A DNA stretch of 45,674 nucleotides from Stenotrophomonas sp. UBA2124 (GCA_002329155.1 DCXY01000016.1:1-45674); one strand, 5' to 3'; shown: positions 15,583 through 25,061, counted from the first letter of the stretch. Made by a program: numbers and translations. The notes: a model not told the origin generated them from the sequence alone.

Positions 15583-16079
15583 AACACCTGCCTGTCCTGC
15601 TGGCCGGCGCCTGCCTGGCGCTGGCCGCCTGCACCCCGTCCAACGTCAAACCCGGGGCCGTGGTGCCGACAGCGGTCAAGGCTGGCCAGTCGTGGGTGGT
15701 CACCCGCCCACTGGCTGCCGCGCAGGTGCTGGACACCTGCTCGCGTGACAGCCCGGCGCGGCATGAAGGCGAGGTCACCGGCTACTGGGCACCCGGCCGC
15801 GCCGACATCGAGGCACTGGAGAGCCGCCTGCCACAGCTGGCACCCACGGTGGCCGAGCCGGAGAAGGCAGACCGCCAGTACGTCGGCTTCGAGTCCAATG
15901 GCAAGCGGCTGATCTACATCAACGGCTTCACCCTGCCCGATCACGACAAGCGCGACCCCACGCGCGAGCCCGTCCGTGTCTGCGATGGCGGCTCGCGCTT
16001 CTGGGGCGCGGTCTACGACCCGCAGACCGGCAGCTTCTCGGACGTGCAGTTCAACGGCCCGCCTGCGGCAACGCCCTGA
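15579..16079 (+). CDS. Putative lipoprotein of unknown function
   Basis: 166 residues with a short signal peptide and lipobox LAAC (C18). Starts at GTG, overlapping the PhoH2 stop codon by three bases (GTGA), so translation is probably coupled. The mature protein has two widely spaced cysteines (TCSRD near 47 and RVCDGG near 136), which may form a disulfide, and is rich in charged residues, with QYVGFESNGKRLIYINGF in the middle. I do not recognise a characterised family. Cotranscription with the PIN-PhoH ATPase is likely, but a shared function between a cytoplasmic RNA enzyme and a periplasm-facing lipoprotein is not obvious. Confidence 0.8.
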   Translation: MKHLPVLLAGACLALAACTPSNVKPGAVVPTAVKAGQSWVVTRPLAAAQVLDTCSRDSPARHEGEVTGYWAPGRADIEALESRLPQLAPTVAEPEKADRQYVGFESNGKRLIYINGFTLPDHDKRDPTREPVRVCDGGSRFWGAVYDPQTGSFSDVQFNGPPAATP

Positions 16080-16092
16080 GTGATGCGCGGCC

Positions 16093-16764
16093 ATGGGGAT
16101 ACGCCTGCCCACCTGGGTCTGGATCGGTGCGATCGCACTGTCGTGCGTGGCCGGCATGGTCAACGTGGTGGGCTTCCTCGGCTTTGAACATCAGGCGGTC
16201 AGCCACCTCACCGGCACCACCAGCCAACTGGGCATGGCACTTGCCCAGCGCGACTGGCGATCAGTGGGCCACCTCTGGGGCCTGCTGATCGCCTTCTCGC
16301 TGGGCGCCATGCTCAGTGGCCTGATCATCCAGGACAGCACCCTGCAGTTCGGCCGCCGCTACGGCATCGTGCTGGCACTGGAATCGCTGCTGCTGTTACT
16401 GTCCATACCGCTGTTCAAGCAGCAGCAGATATGGGGGGCGCTGGCCGCGGCAATGGCCTGCGGCCTGCAGAACGCGCTGGCAACCACTTTCAGCGGTGCC
16501 GTTGTGCGCACCACCCATCTCAGCGGCATGTTCACCGACCTGGGCATCGGCCTGGGCCACCTGTTGCGCGGCCTGCCGCTGCAGATGCGCCGGCTTACCC
16601 TCAGCGGCCTGATCATCGGCGGCTTCCTGGCCGGCGGCATCATCGGCGCCTGGCTGTTCATGCACTGGCAGTACGACGCGCTGCTGGTGCCGGCATTGGT
16701 GACCGGCGTCGCAGGCCTGGGCTATGTGCTGTACCGCCAGTGGGTGATGCTGCGCTACCGCTGA
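16093..16764 (+). CDS. DUF1275 (YoaK family) membrane protein
   Basis: A 223-residue protein with six likely membrane segments. Family features visible are the N-terminal AGMVNVVGFL, then HLTGTTSQLG, a central MACGLQNALATTFSGAVVRTTHLSG and GLGHLLRG, all typical of YoaK/DUF1275 proteins. The function is not established; transport has been suggested from topology alone. The gene starts 13 bases after the lipoprotein stop, so it probably shares that transcript. No start ambiguity was apparent. Confidence 0.85.
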   Translation: MGIRLPTWVWIGAIALSCVAGMVNVVGFLGFEHQAVSHLTGTTSQLGMALAQRDWRSVGHLWGLLIAFSLGAMLSGLIIQDSTLQFGRRYGIVLALESLLLLLSIPLFKQQQIWGALAAAMACGLQNALATTFSGAVVRTTHLSGMFTDLGIGLGHLLRGLPLQMRRLTLSGLIIGGFLAGGIIGAWLFMHWQYDALLVPALVTGVAGLGYVLYRQWVMLRYR

Positions 16765-16798
16765 GGCAACCGGGGTGCAAACACTGCACAATCCACGC

Positions 16799-17608
16799 AT
16801 GACCGCTTCCACTCCCGTTTCTGCCCTCACCATTGCCGGCTCGGACTCCGGTGGCGGTGCAGGCATCCAGGCCGACCTGAAGGCCTTTGCCGCCCATCAC
16901 GTGCATGGCCTGTCGGCCATCGCCGCACTCACCGCGCAGAACACGCGCGGCGTCACCGCGGTGCATGTGCCACCACTGGATTTCCTGCGTGCGCAGATCG
17001 ACGCCTGCTTTGATGATTTCGACATCCACGCGGTGAAACTGGGCATGCTGGCCAACGCGGAAGTGATCCACCTGATTGCCGATGCACTGGAGCAGTACCG
17101 CCCGCCGCAGATCGTGCTGGACCCGGTGATGGTTGCCACCAGCGGCGCCAAGCTGCTGGAAGACAGCGCACTGCAGGCCATGCGCGAGCGGCTGCTGCCG
17201 CTGGCCACCCTGCTGACCCCCAACACCCCCGAAGCCGAGTTGCTGCTTGGCCGCCGCATCGGCAATGCCAACGATGCCGAAGACGCCGCCGCCGCGCTGC
17301 TCGACATGGGCGCCCGCGCAGTGCTGCTGAAGGGCGGCCACCTGCTGGAAGGCAACCGTGTCATCGACCGCTTCTTCGACGGGGTGAGCAGTGAGGAATT
17401 CAGCCACGCACGCCTGCCGGTGGATGCACACGGCACCGGCTGCACGCTGGCCTCGGCCATCGCGGCGCAGTTGTGCCGTGGCCTGTCGATGGCCAACGCC
17501 TGCGAAGCCGCCATCGACTATGTCGCCCGTGGCCTGCAGGGTGGCTACCAGCCCGGCCGCAGCGAGGTGATGGTGCTCGACCACTTCGGCGCCGCTCCCT
17601 CCGCATGA
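16799..17608 (+). CDS. thiD: Hydroxymethylpyrimidine/phosphomethylpyrimidine kinase
   Basis: ThiD phosphorylates HMP and HMP-P in thiamine pyrimidine synthesis. The 269-residue ribokinase-fold protein has TIAGSDSGGGAGIQADLK at the N-terminus, VLDPVMVATSGAKLL, TPNTPEAELL and the C-terminal anion-hole DAHGTGCTLASAIAA with the catalytic Asp. An upstream in-frame start (16775) would add eight unrelated residues; ATG at 16799 fits the family. No TPP riboswitch is evident in the 34-base gap from the upstream gene. The stop overlaps the next start. Confidence 0.95.
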   Translation: MTASTPVSALTIAGSDSGGGAGIQADLKAFAAHHVHGLSAIAALTAQNTRGVTAVHVPPLDFLRAQIDACFDDFDIHAVKLGMLANAEVIHLIADALEQYRPPQIVLDPVMVATSGAKLLEDSALQAMRERLLPLATLLTPNTPEAELLLGRRIGNANDAEDAAAALLDMGARAVLLKGGHLLEGNRVIDRFFDGVSSEEFSHARLPVDAHGTGCTLASAIAAQLCRGLSMANACEAAIDYVARGLQGGYQPGRSEVMVLDHFGAAPSA

Positions 17609-18447
17609 GCCTGCCAGTCGAACTACCCGTCCAGAGCAGCGACGGCCACCGCTTCAATCTGCTCGCCTGCGTGCCGCAGCAGCCCGTTGCAAGTCTGCTG
17701 TGGCTGCCCGCACTGGGCGTGGCCGCGCGACACTACCTGCCGCTGGCCGAAGCACTTGCCGCGCACGGCATTGCCATATTCCTGCACGAATGGCGCGGCA
17801 ATGGCAGCAGCAGTCTGCGCCCCAGCCGTGACAGCAACTGGGGCTACCGCGAAATCCTGCAGTACGACCTGCCTGCGGCCGAAGCCGCCATCAGCGCCAA
17901 CTGCCCCGGCCTGCCTACACGCCTGGGCGGGCACAGCCTGGGCGGCCAGCTGGCCTGCTGCCATGCCGGCCAGCGCGGCGAACCGCTGGATGCCCTTTGG
18001 CTGGTCGCCAGTGGCACACCGTGGTGGCGCAGCTTCCCGGCCCCGCGCCGTTATCTGCTGCCGCTGGCCTACCGCTTCCTGCCGTGGCTGGCGCGGCGCA
18101 ATGGCACCCTGCCCGGGCGCCGGGTGGGTTTCGGCGGCACCGAGGCCCGCGGCCTGATCGCTGACTGGGCCCGTGTGGGCCTGAGCAACCACTATGCCGC
18201 CACGGGGCTGCATGCGGACCTGGAGGCCGGCATGCGCAGCGTACGGACGCCGGTTTCCGCCGTGGTGCTTGCCGACGATTGGCTGGCACCGGCAAGCTCC
18301 ATGCGTGCGCTGCTGGCAAAGATGCCGCAGGCGCCCAGCACCCTGCAGATCATCGGTTCACGCCAGCTTGGAGCGGGTGCCGATCACTTCCAGTGGATGA
18401 AATCACCGCAGGCCGTGGTGACTGCGCTGTTTCATCACGATGATTAA
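17605..18447 (+). CDS. Alpha/beta-fold hydrolase, COG4757-like
   Basis: A 280-residue cytoplasmic protein with the alpha/beta hydrolase nucleophile elbow GGHSLGG (S111), an Asp in VLADDWLAP and a His in GADHFQWM that complete a plausible catalytic triad. The segment FLHEWRGNGSSSLRPSRD is typical of a group of predicted bacterial hydrolases. Substrate unknown. Its ATG overlaps the thiD stop (ATGA), so it is the last gene of the phoH2-lipoprotein-DUF1275-thiD run. No terminator was found between it and the tRNA-Arg promoter. Confidence 0.82.
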   Translation: MSLPVELPVQSSDGHRFNLLACVPQQPVASLLWLPALGVAARHYLPLAEALAAHGIAIFLHEWRGNGSSSLRPSRDSNWGYREILQYDLPAAEAAISANCPGLPTRLGGHSLGGQLACCHAGQRGEPLDALWLVASGTPWWRSFPAPRRYLLPLAYRFLPWLARRNGTLPGRRVGFGGTEARGLIADWARVGLSNHYAATGLHADLEAGMRSVRTPVSAVVLADDWLAPASSMRALLAKMPQAPSTLQIIGSRQLGAGADHFQWMKSPQAVVTALFHHDD

Positions 18448-18465
18448 GAAAATTTCACAAAAGCA

Positions 18466-18494
18466 TTGACGCACGCGCAGCATATCCGCATAAT
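18466..18494 (+). promoter_or_regulatory. Predicted sigma-70 promoter of the tRNA-Arg pair
   Basis: TTGACG (18466-18471) and CATAAT (18489-18494) are 17 bases apart, close to consensus. The first tRNA begins 16 bases after the -10 box. Confidence 0.82.
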
Positions 18495-18509
18495 TCCGCT
18501 CCTGACGAC

Positions 18510-18586
18510 GCGCCCGTAGCTCAGTTGGATAGAGTACCTGGCTACGAACCAGGCGGTCGGGAGTTCGAATCTCTCCGGGCGCACCA
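18510..18586 (+). tRNA. tRNA-Arg (anticodon ACG), copy 1
   Basis: 77 bases with encoded CCA. Acceptor arm GCGCCCG/CGGGCGC, anticodon arm CCTGG-CTACGAA-CCAGG giving ACG (read as ICG after TadA deamination), T arm GAGTTCGAATCTC. Identical to copy 2, 49 bases downstream. Confidence 0.96.
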
Positions 18587-18635
18587 TCGAAGTCTGCTTC
18601 ACCGCAGCTTCTCGTCAGAACAATCTAAGTAAAGC

Positions 18636-18712
18636 GCGCCCGTAGCTCAGTTGGATAGAGTACCTGGCTACGAACCAGGCGGTCGGGAGTTCGAATCTCT
18701 CCGGGCGCACCA
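18636..18712 (+). tRNA. tRNA-Arg (anticodon ACG), copy 2
   Basis: Sequence identical to copy 1, including the CCA end. It shares one promoter and one terminator with copy 1; the 49-base spacer shows no promoter of its own. Confidence 0.96.
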
Positions 18713-18720
18713 TTACGGAA

Positions 18721-18751
18721 AAACAGCAGGCTTCGGCCTGCTGTTTTTTTA
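18721..18751 (+). terminator. Intrinsic terminator of the tRNA-Arg pair
   Basis: Hairpin ACAGCAGGC-TTCG-GCCTGCTGT with a stable UUCG loop and a run of seven T residues, starting nine bases after the second tRNA. Confidence 0.93.
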
Positions 18752-18868
18752 TGTGCCTTTTCAAGTGCATTTTTGCGGTGTTGATGGGCGCGTGATTTTC
18801 CGCGTTTGGTGCGTATGGCATCTGGCTTAGAGGTTTGAGTGCCTCTGGTGAGCCCCTGCGAAACGCTA

Positions 18869-18910
18869 CCCCTCCCCAACCCTCCCCTTCGCTGCGCGAA
18901 AGGGAGGGGG
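18869..18910. repeat. 42-bp hairpin repeat
   Basis: Same family as 4903-4944 and 5046-5087. The stem runs 18882-18892 against 18896-18906 with loop TGC. Here a T-A pair (T89/A99 in the last two digits) replaces the G-C pair of the 4.9 kb copies, and the C.A mismatch (18887/18901) is retained. Confidence 0.7.
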
Positions 18911-18983
18911 TGTGCACGTGCGCCTGCGAGTCGCTTGGCACATCGCTCAGCCCACGCCCCTGCAGCATCCCGTTGCCGTCTCC

Positions 18984-19660
18984 CGCTTGCGAGACAAAAA
19001 CCGAAGCCTAAAGAAGCCGATACACCGTTACCTCGCAGGAACCCAGCCTCCTCCCTTGCGCGCAGCGCAGGGGAGGATTGAGGAAGGGTGCTGTCCGCAT
19101 GCAACTCATCAGCCAGCTCCAGCGGGTAAACGCACTTCGCCCACATCTAGAATCCTTCCCACTCGACGCTCCGTGCTTGGCGCTCCGTACTTGGCGCTCC
19201 TGCTCGGCGCTTCATGCCTGAATCTCGGCAGTCGGCGCTTCCCGCCACCACTCCCGCCTCCCGCTTGCGAGACGAAAGCCGAAGCCTAAAGAAGCCGATA
19301 CCCCGCTACCTCGCAGGAACCCAGCCTCCTCCCTTGCGCGCAGCGCAGGGGAGGATTGAGGAGGGGTGCTGTCCGCATGCAGCTCATCAGCCAGCTCCAG
19401 CGGGTAAACGCACTTCGCCCGCATCTAGAATCCTTCCCACTCGACGCTCCGTGCTTGGCGCTCCTGCTTGGCGCTTCATACCTCAATCTCGGTAGTCGGC
19501 GCTTCCTGCTACCCACTCCCGCCTCCGCTTGCGAGACCAAAGCCCAGGCCCGCGGAAGCCGACACCCTAATCCTTCGCAGGAACCCAGCCTCCTCCCTTG
19601 CGCGCAGCGCAGGGGAGGATTGAGGAGGGATGCCGTTCGCACGCAACTCATCGGCTCGCC
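18984..19660. repeat. Triple tandem repeat of about 270 bp, non-coding
   Basis: Three copies begin at 18984, 19262 and 19526 (periods 278 and 264), each opening with CGCTTGCGAGAC. Copies 1 and 2 are close to identical; copy 3 is shorter and more diverged and fades near 19660. Each contains the hairpin core CTCCCTTGCGCGCAGCGCAG (19051, 19329, 19593), which is the 42-bp repeat in reverse orientation. Copies 1 and 2 also hold CGGGTAAACGCACTTCGCCC and an internal micro-repeat of GCGCTCCGTxCTTG. Open frames on both strands cross the repeats with low-complexity, Arg/Pro-rich products, so I treat the region as non-coding. Confidence 0.85.
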
Positions 19661-19938
19661 CCAGACCTTCATCACCCGAACCAGCAGCCATCAGAGCCCA
19701 CTAATTCCCACACGCAGTTCCCAGCAGCCTGATGGGCACACATGAACACCCATCTCGAACGCATGCAGCAACCCGATCGGACATATCCGCCTGCTGATGC
19801 GAACAGCCCCCCTCCCCAGCCCTCCCCTTCGCCTTGCGAAAGGGAGGGGGCCCGACGCTCCGCGAAAGGGAGGGAGCGCGGAGCATTGCCGCTCGCATCC
19901 GAGGCGCATCATCGGTCAACCGCCCAAACGCCAGGCAA
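19661..19938. other. Non-coding stretch before tRNA-Ser
   Basis: No gene seen. It holds one 42-bp hairpin repeat (19809-19850; stem 19822-19832 with 19836-19846, loop CTT) and directly after it a stray 3' half-arm, GCGAAAGGGAGGGAG (19862-19876). An open frame at 19742-20005 runs into the tRNA-Ser gene on the opposite strand and is not credible. Confidence 0.6.
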
Positions 19939-19968
19939 CAAAAAAGCCGCTGTTGTCAGCGGCTTTTT
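19939..19968 (-). terminator. Intrinsic terminator of tRNA-Ser
   Basis: Read on the minus strand: AGCCGCTG-ACAA-CAGCGGCT followed by six T residues, four bases past the tRNA CCA end. The symmetrical A/T flanks would also let it work from the other side. Confidence 0.9.
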
Positions 19969-19972
19969 GAAC

Positions 19973-20065
19973 TGGCGGAGTGAGAGGGATTCGAACCCTC
20001 GATAGAGCTTTTGACCCTATACTCCCTTAGCAGGGGAGCCCCTTCGGCCTCTCGGGCATCACTCC
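19973..20065 (-). tRNA. tRNA-Ser (anticodon GCT)
   Basis: 93 bases with encoded CCA and the long variable arm of a class II tRNA. Acceptor GGAGTGA/TCACTCC, anticodon arm CTCCC-CTGCTAA-GGGAG giving GCT (AGC/AGU codons). Its place after alaS-csrA is the same as in E. coli. Confidence 0.95.
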
Positions 20066-20104
20066 GTTTTTCTTGCCCGCCGCGTATTCCGTAGCGGGGC
20101 GCGA

Positions 20105-20134
20105 AGAATAACGTTTTACGGGGTGAAAGGTAAA
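20105..20134 (-). promoter_or_regulatory. Predicted promoter of tRNA-Ser
   Basis: On the minus strand TTTACC (20134-20129) and TATTCT (20110-20105) lie 18 bases apart, followed by a GC-rich discriminator. It sits immediately after the csrA stop codon. Confidence 0.6.
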
Positions 20135-20137
20135 CCC

Positions 20138-20341
20138 TTATTCGGAAGTTTCTTCACTTCCAGAGGCTGCGGGCTCGTCGCCACGCTGGATACGCTGGAA
20201 AATTTCCTCACGATGCACCGCCACATCCTTAGGAGCGGTGATACCGATACGTACCTGGTTGCCCTTGACGCCGAGGACGGTCACGCTGACCGAATCGCCG
20301 ATCATCAGGGTTTCGCCTACACGGCGAGTCAGGATCAACAT
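20138..20341 (-). CDS. csrA: Carbon storage regulator CsrA (RsmA)
   Basis: A 67-residue dimeric RNA-binding protein that blocks or stabilises mRNAs by binding GGA motifs in loops. The sequence MLILTRRVGETLMIGD, the core VTVLGVKGNQVRIGI and the helix HREEIFQRIQ are canonical, including R44-region residues used for RNA contact (APKDVAVHREEI). The open frame extends upstream, but the conserved Met at 20341 is the start. The acidic tail EPAASGSEETSE is a few residues longer than in E. coli. In xanthomonads CsrA/RsmA controls motility, biofilm and exoenzymes; its antagonist small RNAs were not seen here. Confidence 0.97.
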   Translation of the reverse strand: MLILTRRVGETLMIGDSVSVTVLGVKGNQVRIGITAPKDVAVHREEIFQRIQRGDEPAASGSEETSE

Positions 20342-20480
20342 TTTTTTGAATCTCCATGGAACCGGTTGGTTTCCCACCGGCATTGGCGCGCTTTGAAGCG
20401 ATGCGCCCCACGACAAAGGGAAAGACACCCAATGTTAACGGGAGGGCGCAAGCCGCTTCAAGGCGGCGCAGTGTTCTCAT

Positions 20481-23132
20481 TCAGGCCAAATGCGGCCTGA
20501 CCCAAGCCAGGACGCCGTCAATAGCGGACACCAGTGCCGGGCCGTCCTCACCACCGCCCTGGGCCATGTCCGGACGACCACCGCCCTTGCCGCCAATCTG
20601 ACTGGCAACGTGGGAAAGCAGTTCCCCGGCCTTGACCTTGCCCATTGCTGAGCCGTTCACGCCGGCCACCAGCGCCACCTTGCCGTCCTGCACACCCGCC
20701 AGCAGGATCACGGCATTGCCAAGCTGCTGCTTCAGGCGGTCCACCGCCTCGCGCAGCGCCTTGGCATCAAAGCCTTCCAGGCGGGCTGCCAGCACCTTCA
20801 CCCCGCCAATCTCGACGGCAGATGCGCCCAGATCGGCAGTCGCACCGGAGGCCATCTTGGCCTTCAGTGCTTCCAGCTCGCGCTCCAGCTTCTTCTGCCG
20901 GTCGCCAAGCTGGCGGATCTTGTCCACCACGTCCGCCGCGCTGCCACCCAGCAGTTGGGCGGCATCGTGCAGGCGCTGTTCTTCGGCCGACACATGGTCC
21001 AGGGCGCCCTGGCCGGTGACCGCCTCGATGCGGCGCACACCGGAGGACACGCCACCTTCGGAGGTGATCTTGAACAGACCGATGTCACCGGTGCGCGACA
21101 CATGGGTGCCACCACACAGCTCGGTGGAGTACTCACCCATCTTCAGCACGCGCACGTTCTCGCCGTACTTCTCACCGAACAATGCCATCGCGCCAAAATC
21201 CAGCGCCTCCTGCATGCCCATGTGGTGCACTTCGGCGGCATTGTTGGCACGCACCTGCTCATTGACCTTGCGCTCGATCACCGCCAGTTCCTCGGCGCTG
21301 ATGGGCTGGAAATGCGAGAAGTCGAAGCGCAGGCGATCCGGCGCGACCAGCGAGCCCTTCTGCTGCACATGGGTGCCCAGCACTTCGCGCAGGGCGGCGT
21401 GCAGCAGGTGGGTGGCCGAGTGGTTGAGGATGGTGGCGCCACGGCGCGCGTTGTCGATGCTGCCGGAGAGCACGTCGCCGAGCTTGATGCTGCCCTGCCC
21501 CACGCTGCCCACATGGCCATGGAACTGGCCGGCGAACTTCTGGGTGTCGCTGACGGCCATGCGGGTGCCGTTGCCGGCCAGCACGCCCATGTCACCAACC
21601 TGGCCGCCGGACTCGGCATAGAACGGGGTCTTGTCGGTGAAGACGATGACCTCGTCACCTGCCTGCACGGCATCCACCGGGCGGCCGCCCTTGATCAGCG
21701 CGACGACCTTCAGGCCATCGGCCTGCACCTGGTCGTAGCCCAGGAAGGCGGTGGGCGACAGCGTGGCCACCAGCTCGGCCGGCAACTGCACGCCGCCACC
21801 GAACTTGCCCGCCGCGCGCGCGGTTTCGCGCTGGTGCTCCATGGAGGCCTCAAAGCCTTCCATGTCCACGCTCATGCCACGCTCGCGGGCAATGTCGGCG
21901 GTCAGGTCCACCGGGAAACCGTAGGTGTCATACAGACGGAACGCCTCGGCACCCGGCACCACACCATTGGTGACCTTGGCAGCGACGTCGTCGAAAATCT
22001 TCATGCCCGAATCCAGCGTTTCGGCGAAACGCTCTTCTTCGGCCAGCAGCGCCTTCTCAACCATCACTGCAGCGGCCGGCAGCTCCGGGTAAGCCTCGCC
22101 CATCTGCTCCACCAGCGTGGGTACCAGCTTGCTGAAGAACGGCTGGCGCACGCCCAGCATCCAGCCATGGCGCAATGCACGGCGGATGATGCGGCGCAGA
22201 ACGTAGCCACGGCCTTCATTGGACGGCAGCACACCATCGACGATGAGGAACGAGCAGGCGCGGATGTGGTCGGCGATGACACGCAGCGACTTGTTCTCCA
22301 GGTCGCTGGTGCTGGTCAGCTCGGCTGTCTTGCGGATCAGCGCCTGGAACAGGTCGATCTCGTAGTTGGTGTGTACGTGCTGCAGGATCGCCGCCAGGCG
22401 CTCCAGGCCCATGCCGGTGTCAACGCACGGCGCCGGCAGCGGCATCAGCGTGCCATCCGGCTGGCGATCGAACTGCATGAACACCAGGTTCCAGATTTCA
22501 ATGAAGCGGTCACCGTCCTCGTCTGGCGAACCCGGGGGGCCGCCGGCGATGTGGTCACCGTGGTCGTAGAAGATTTCGGTGCATGGACCGCACGGGCCGG
22601 TGTCGGCCATCTGCCAGAAGTTGTCCGAGGCGAACGGCGCACCCTTGTTGTCGCCGATGCGCACGATGCGGCTTTCCGGGATGCCGACCATGTCGCGCCA
22701 CAGCGCGAAAGCCTCGTCATCGGTGTGGTACACGGTGACCAGCAGGCGCTCGGCCGGCAGCTTCCAGACCTCGGTCAGCAGCTCCCACGCCCAGGCGATG
22801 GCTTCCTTCTTGAAGTAATCGCCGAAGGACCAGTTGCCCAGCATTTCAAAGAAGGTGTGGTGGCGCGCGGTATAGCCCACCGAGTCCAGATCGTTGTGCT
22901 TGCCGCCTGCACGCAGGCAACGCTGGACGTCGGCAGCGCGCACATAGCTGCGCTTTTCCGCACCCAGGAACACGTCCTTGAACTGGACCATGCCGGAGTT
23001 GGTGAACAGCAGGGTCGGGTCGTTGCCCGGCACCAGCGGTGCCGACGGCACGATGGTGTGGCCCTTGCTCTTGAAGAATTCCAGGAAATCGCTGCGGATC
23101 TGGGAAGTAGTGAATTTGACGGGTGTATTCAT
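20481..23132 (-). CDS. alaS: Alanine--tRNA ligase
   Basis: AlaRS charges tRNA-Ala. The 883-residue protein shows the class II core (SKGHTIVPSAPLVPGNDPTL, FTNSGMVQFKD, RHHTFFEMLGNWSFGDYFK, DTGMGLERLA), the editing domain with its zinc ligands HSATHLLHAAL and CGGTHVSRTGD, and the C-terminal C-Ala domain (DGKVALVAGVNGSAMGKVKA) with a Gly-rich GKGGGRPDMAQGGG end. The ATG at 23132 matches the family N-terminus MNTPVKFTTSQIR; the open frame upstream adds 22 unrelated residues. It lies between recX and csrA as in E. coli. Confidence 0.98.
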   Translation of the reverse strand: MNTPVKFTTSQIRSDFLEFFKSKGHTIVPSAPLVPGNDPTLLFTNSGMVQFKDVFLGAEKRSYVRAADVQRCLRAGGKHNDLDSVGYTARHHTFFEMLGNWSFGDYFKKEAIAWAWELLTEVWKLPAERLLVTVYHTDDEAFALWRDMVGIPESRIVRIGDNKGAPFASDNFWQMADTGPCGPCTEIFYDHGDHIAGGPPGSPDEDGDRFIEIWNLVFMQFDRQPDGTLMPLPAPCVDTGMGLERLAAILQHVHTNYEIDLFQALIRKTAELTSTSDLENKSLRVIADHIRACSFLIVDGVLPSNEGRGYVLRRIIRRALRHGWMLGVRQPFFSKLVPTLVEQMGEAYPELPAAAVMVEKALLAEEERFAETLDSGMKIFDDVAAKVTNGVVPGAEAFRLYDTYGFPVDLTADIARERGMSVDMEGFEASMEHQRETARAAGKFGGGVQLPAELVATLSPTAFLGYDQVQADGLKVVALIKGGRPVDAVQAGDEVIVFTDKTPFYAESGGQVGDMGVLAGNGTRMAVSDTQKFAGQFHGHVGSVGQGSIKLGDVLSGSIDNARRGATILNHSATHLLHAALREVLGTHVQQKGSLVAPDRLRFDFSHFQPISAEELAVIERKVNEQVRANNAAEVHHMGMQEALDFGAMALFGEKYGENVRVLKMGEYSTELCGGTHVSRTGDIGLFKITSEGGVSSGVRRIEAVTGQGALDHVSAEEQRLHDAAQLLGGSAADVVDKIRQLGDRQKKLERELEALKAKMASGATADLGASAVEIGGVKVLAARLEGFDAKALREAVDRLKQQLGNAVILLAGVQDGKVALVAGVNGSAMGKVKAGELLSHVASQIGGKGGGRPDMAQGGGEDGPALVSAIDGVLAWVRPHLA

Positions 23133-23232
23133 GGGGGACTGGCAATAAGCTGGCAGACGGGTCCCGGCCGCCCTCGCGGGCACGGGAATTCGGGACATCC
23201 GAAACCCTTAGAGGGTATCAGGCCCAGCCCTC

Positions 23233-23724
23233 TCAGTCCTCAGGATCGTAGCGGGTGGCGCTGCGGATGCAGCTGCCGTCAAAGCCACGGCGGGCCAGCA
23301 TGTCGGCGGCCTTGCGCCGCTGGGGCAGTTCCTGCGGGCCTTCATCGCCAAAACGGCGGCATACCAGCTGCCGCGCGTTCTCGGCCCAGTCGCCCTCGAA
23401 GGTGGCCATGGCGGCCTCGATCTGCGCGCTGTCCAGGCCGTGGGTACCCAGTTCGGCGCGGATATGCAGGGGGCCGTAGCCGCTGTTGGCGCGGTTGCGC
23501 ACCAGCGTCTCGGCAAAACGGGTGTCGTCCTGCCAGCCCTCGGCGGCCAGCCGTGCAATGGCTGCATCCACCTCGTCGGCATCCACGCCACGGGCCTTCA
23601 GCTTGCGCCCCAGCTCCTTGCGCGAGTGCTCGCGCCGCACCAGCAGCCCCAGCGCCCGCTGCAGGGGCGTCTGCTGGCGGCCGCGCTTGCTGCGGCCTGT
23701 TGCTGGTTCGTCAAATTCGTTCAT
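23233..23724 (-). CDS. recX: RecA regulatory protein RecX
   Basis: The 163-residue, highly charged helical protein caps RecA filaments and limits their extension. Three tandem three-helix modules are visible, including LLVRREHSRKELGRKL, AAIARLAAEGWQDDTRFAETLVRNR and GPLHIRAELGTHGLD. Start at ATG 23724; a GTG three codons further up (23733) is possible. The gene sits 114 bases downstream of recA, with alaS following after 100 bases, so it is probably expressed from recA read-through as in E. coli. Confidence 0.93.
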   Translation of the reverse strand: MNEFDEPATGRSKRGRQQTPLQRALGLLVRREHSRKELGRKLKARGVDADEVDAAIARLAAEGWQDDTRFAETLVRNRANSGYGPLHIRAELGTHGLDSAQIEAAMATFEGDWAENARQLVCRRFGDEGPQELPQRRKAADMLARRGFDGSCIRSATRYDPED

Positions 23725-23838
23725 TGCATGCACCGCCCATCCGGGGTTGCGCCATCCCTGGCGCCATCCCTCCTGGATTCAAAACCGCGGCGACAGGACA
23801 GCGTCACTGACGATGCGCTGCCTGCCGCCGCGGGAAAC

Positions 23839-24876
<1,038 letters not shown>

Positions 24877-25061
24877 CGGGTTCGTCCTCGGGGTTGATTT
24901 CGTTGATTTCGTCATGGGGTCCACTGTACGGGTGTCGTATCGCAAAGGCTGAGACTGCGGGCGAAACGACAAATTATTTGGCCGGCAAGGATACCGGCAG
25001 CAGCGCAATCACCTGCCTGGCGTAGGAAAAACAGGCGGTTACGGCTGCGCACAGCGCGTGA

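Noticed and set aside
16765..16798. TPP riboswitch before thiD
   Set aside because: The 34-base gap is too short to hold one, and no THI-box motif was seen within the upstream gene.
18912..19495. Open frames of 93-125 codons on the plus strand and similar ones on the minus strand in the triple-repeat region
   Set aside because: They arise from the repeat units themselves, are Pro/Arg/Ala-rich, occur in several frames at once and have no ribosome binding site.
18510..20065. Genomic island or prophage inserted between tRNA-Arg and tRNA-Ser
   Set aside because: No integrase, no tRNA-end direct repeat and no cargo gene; only non-coding repeats.
20955..23810. A 951-codon open frame on the plus strand opposite alaS and recX
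   Set aside because: It is antisense to well-recognised genes, has the low-complexity His/Gln/Arg-rich composition expected from reading GC-rich codons backwards, and matches no family. Similar long shadows occur opposite ispG (1801-2940), pgi (4984-6813), ftsH (32824-34827) and eno (42817-44424).
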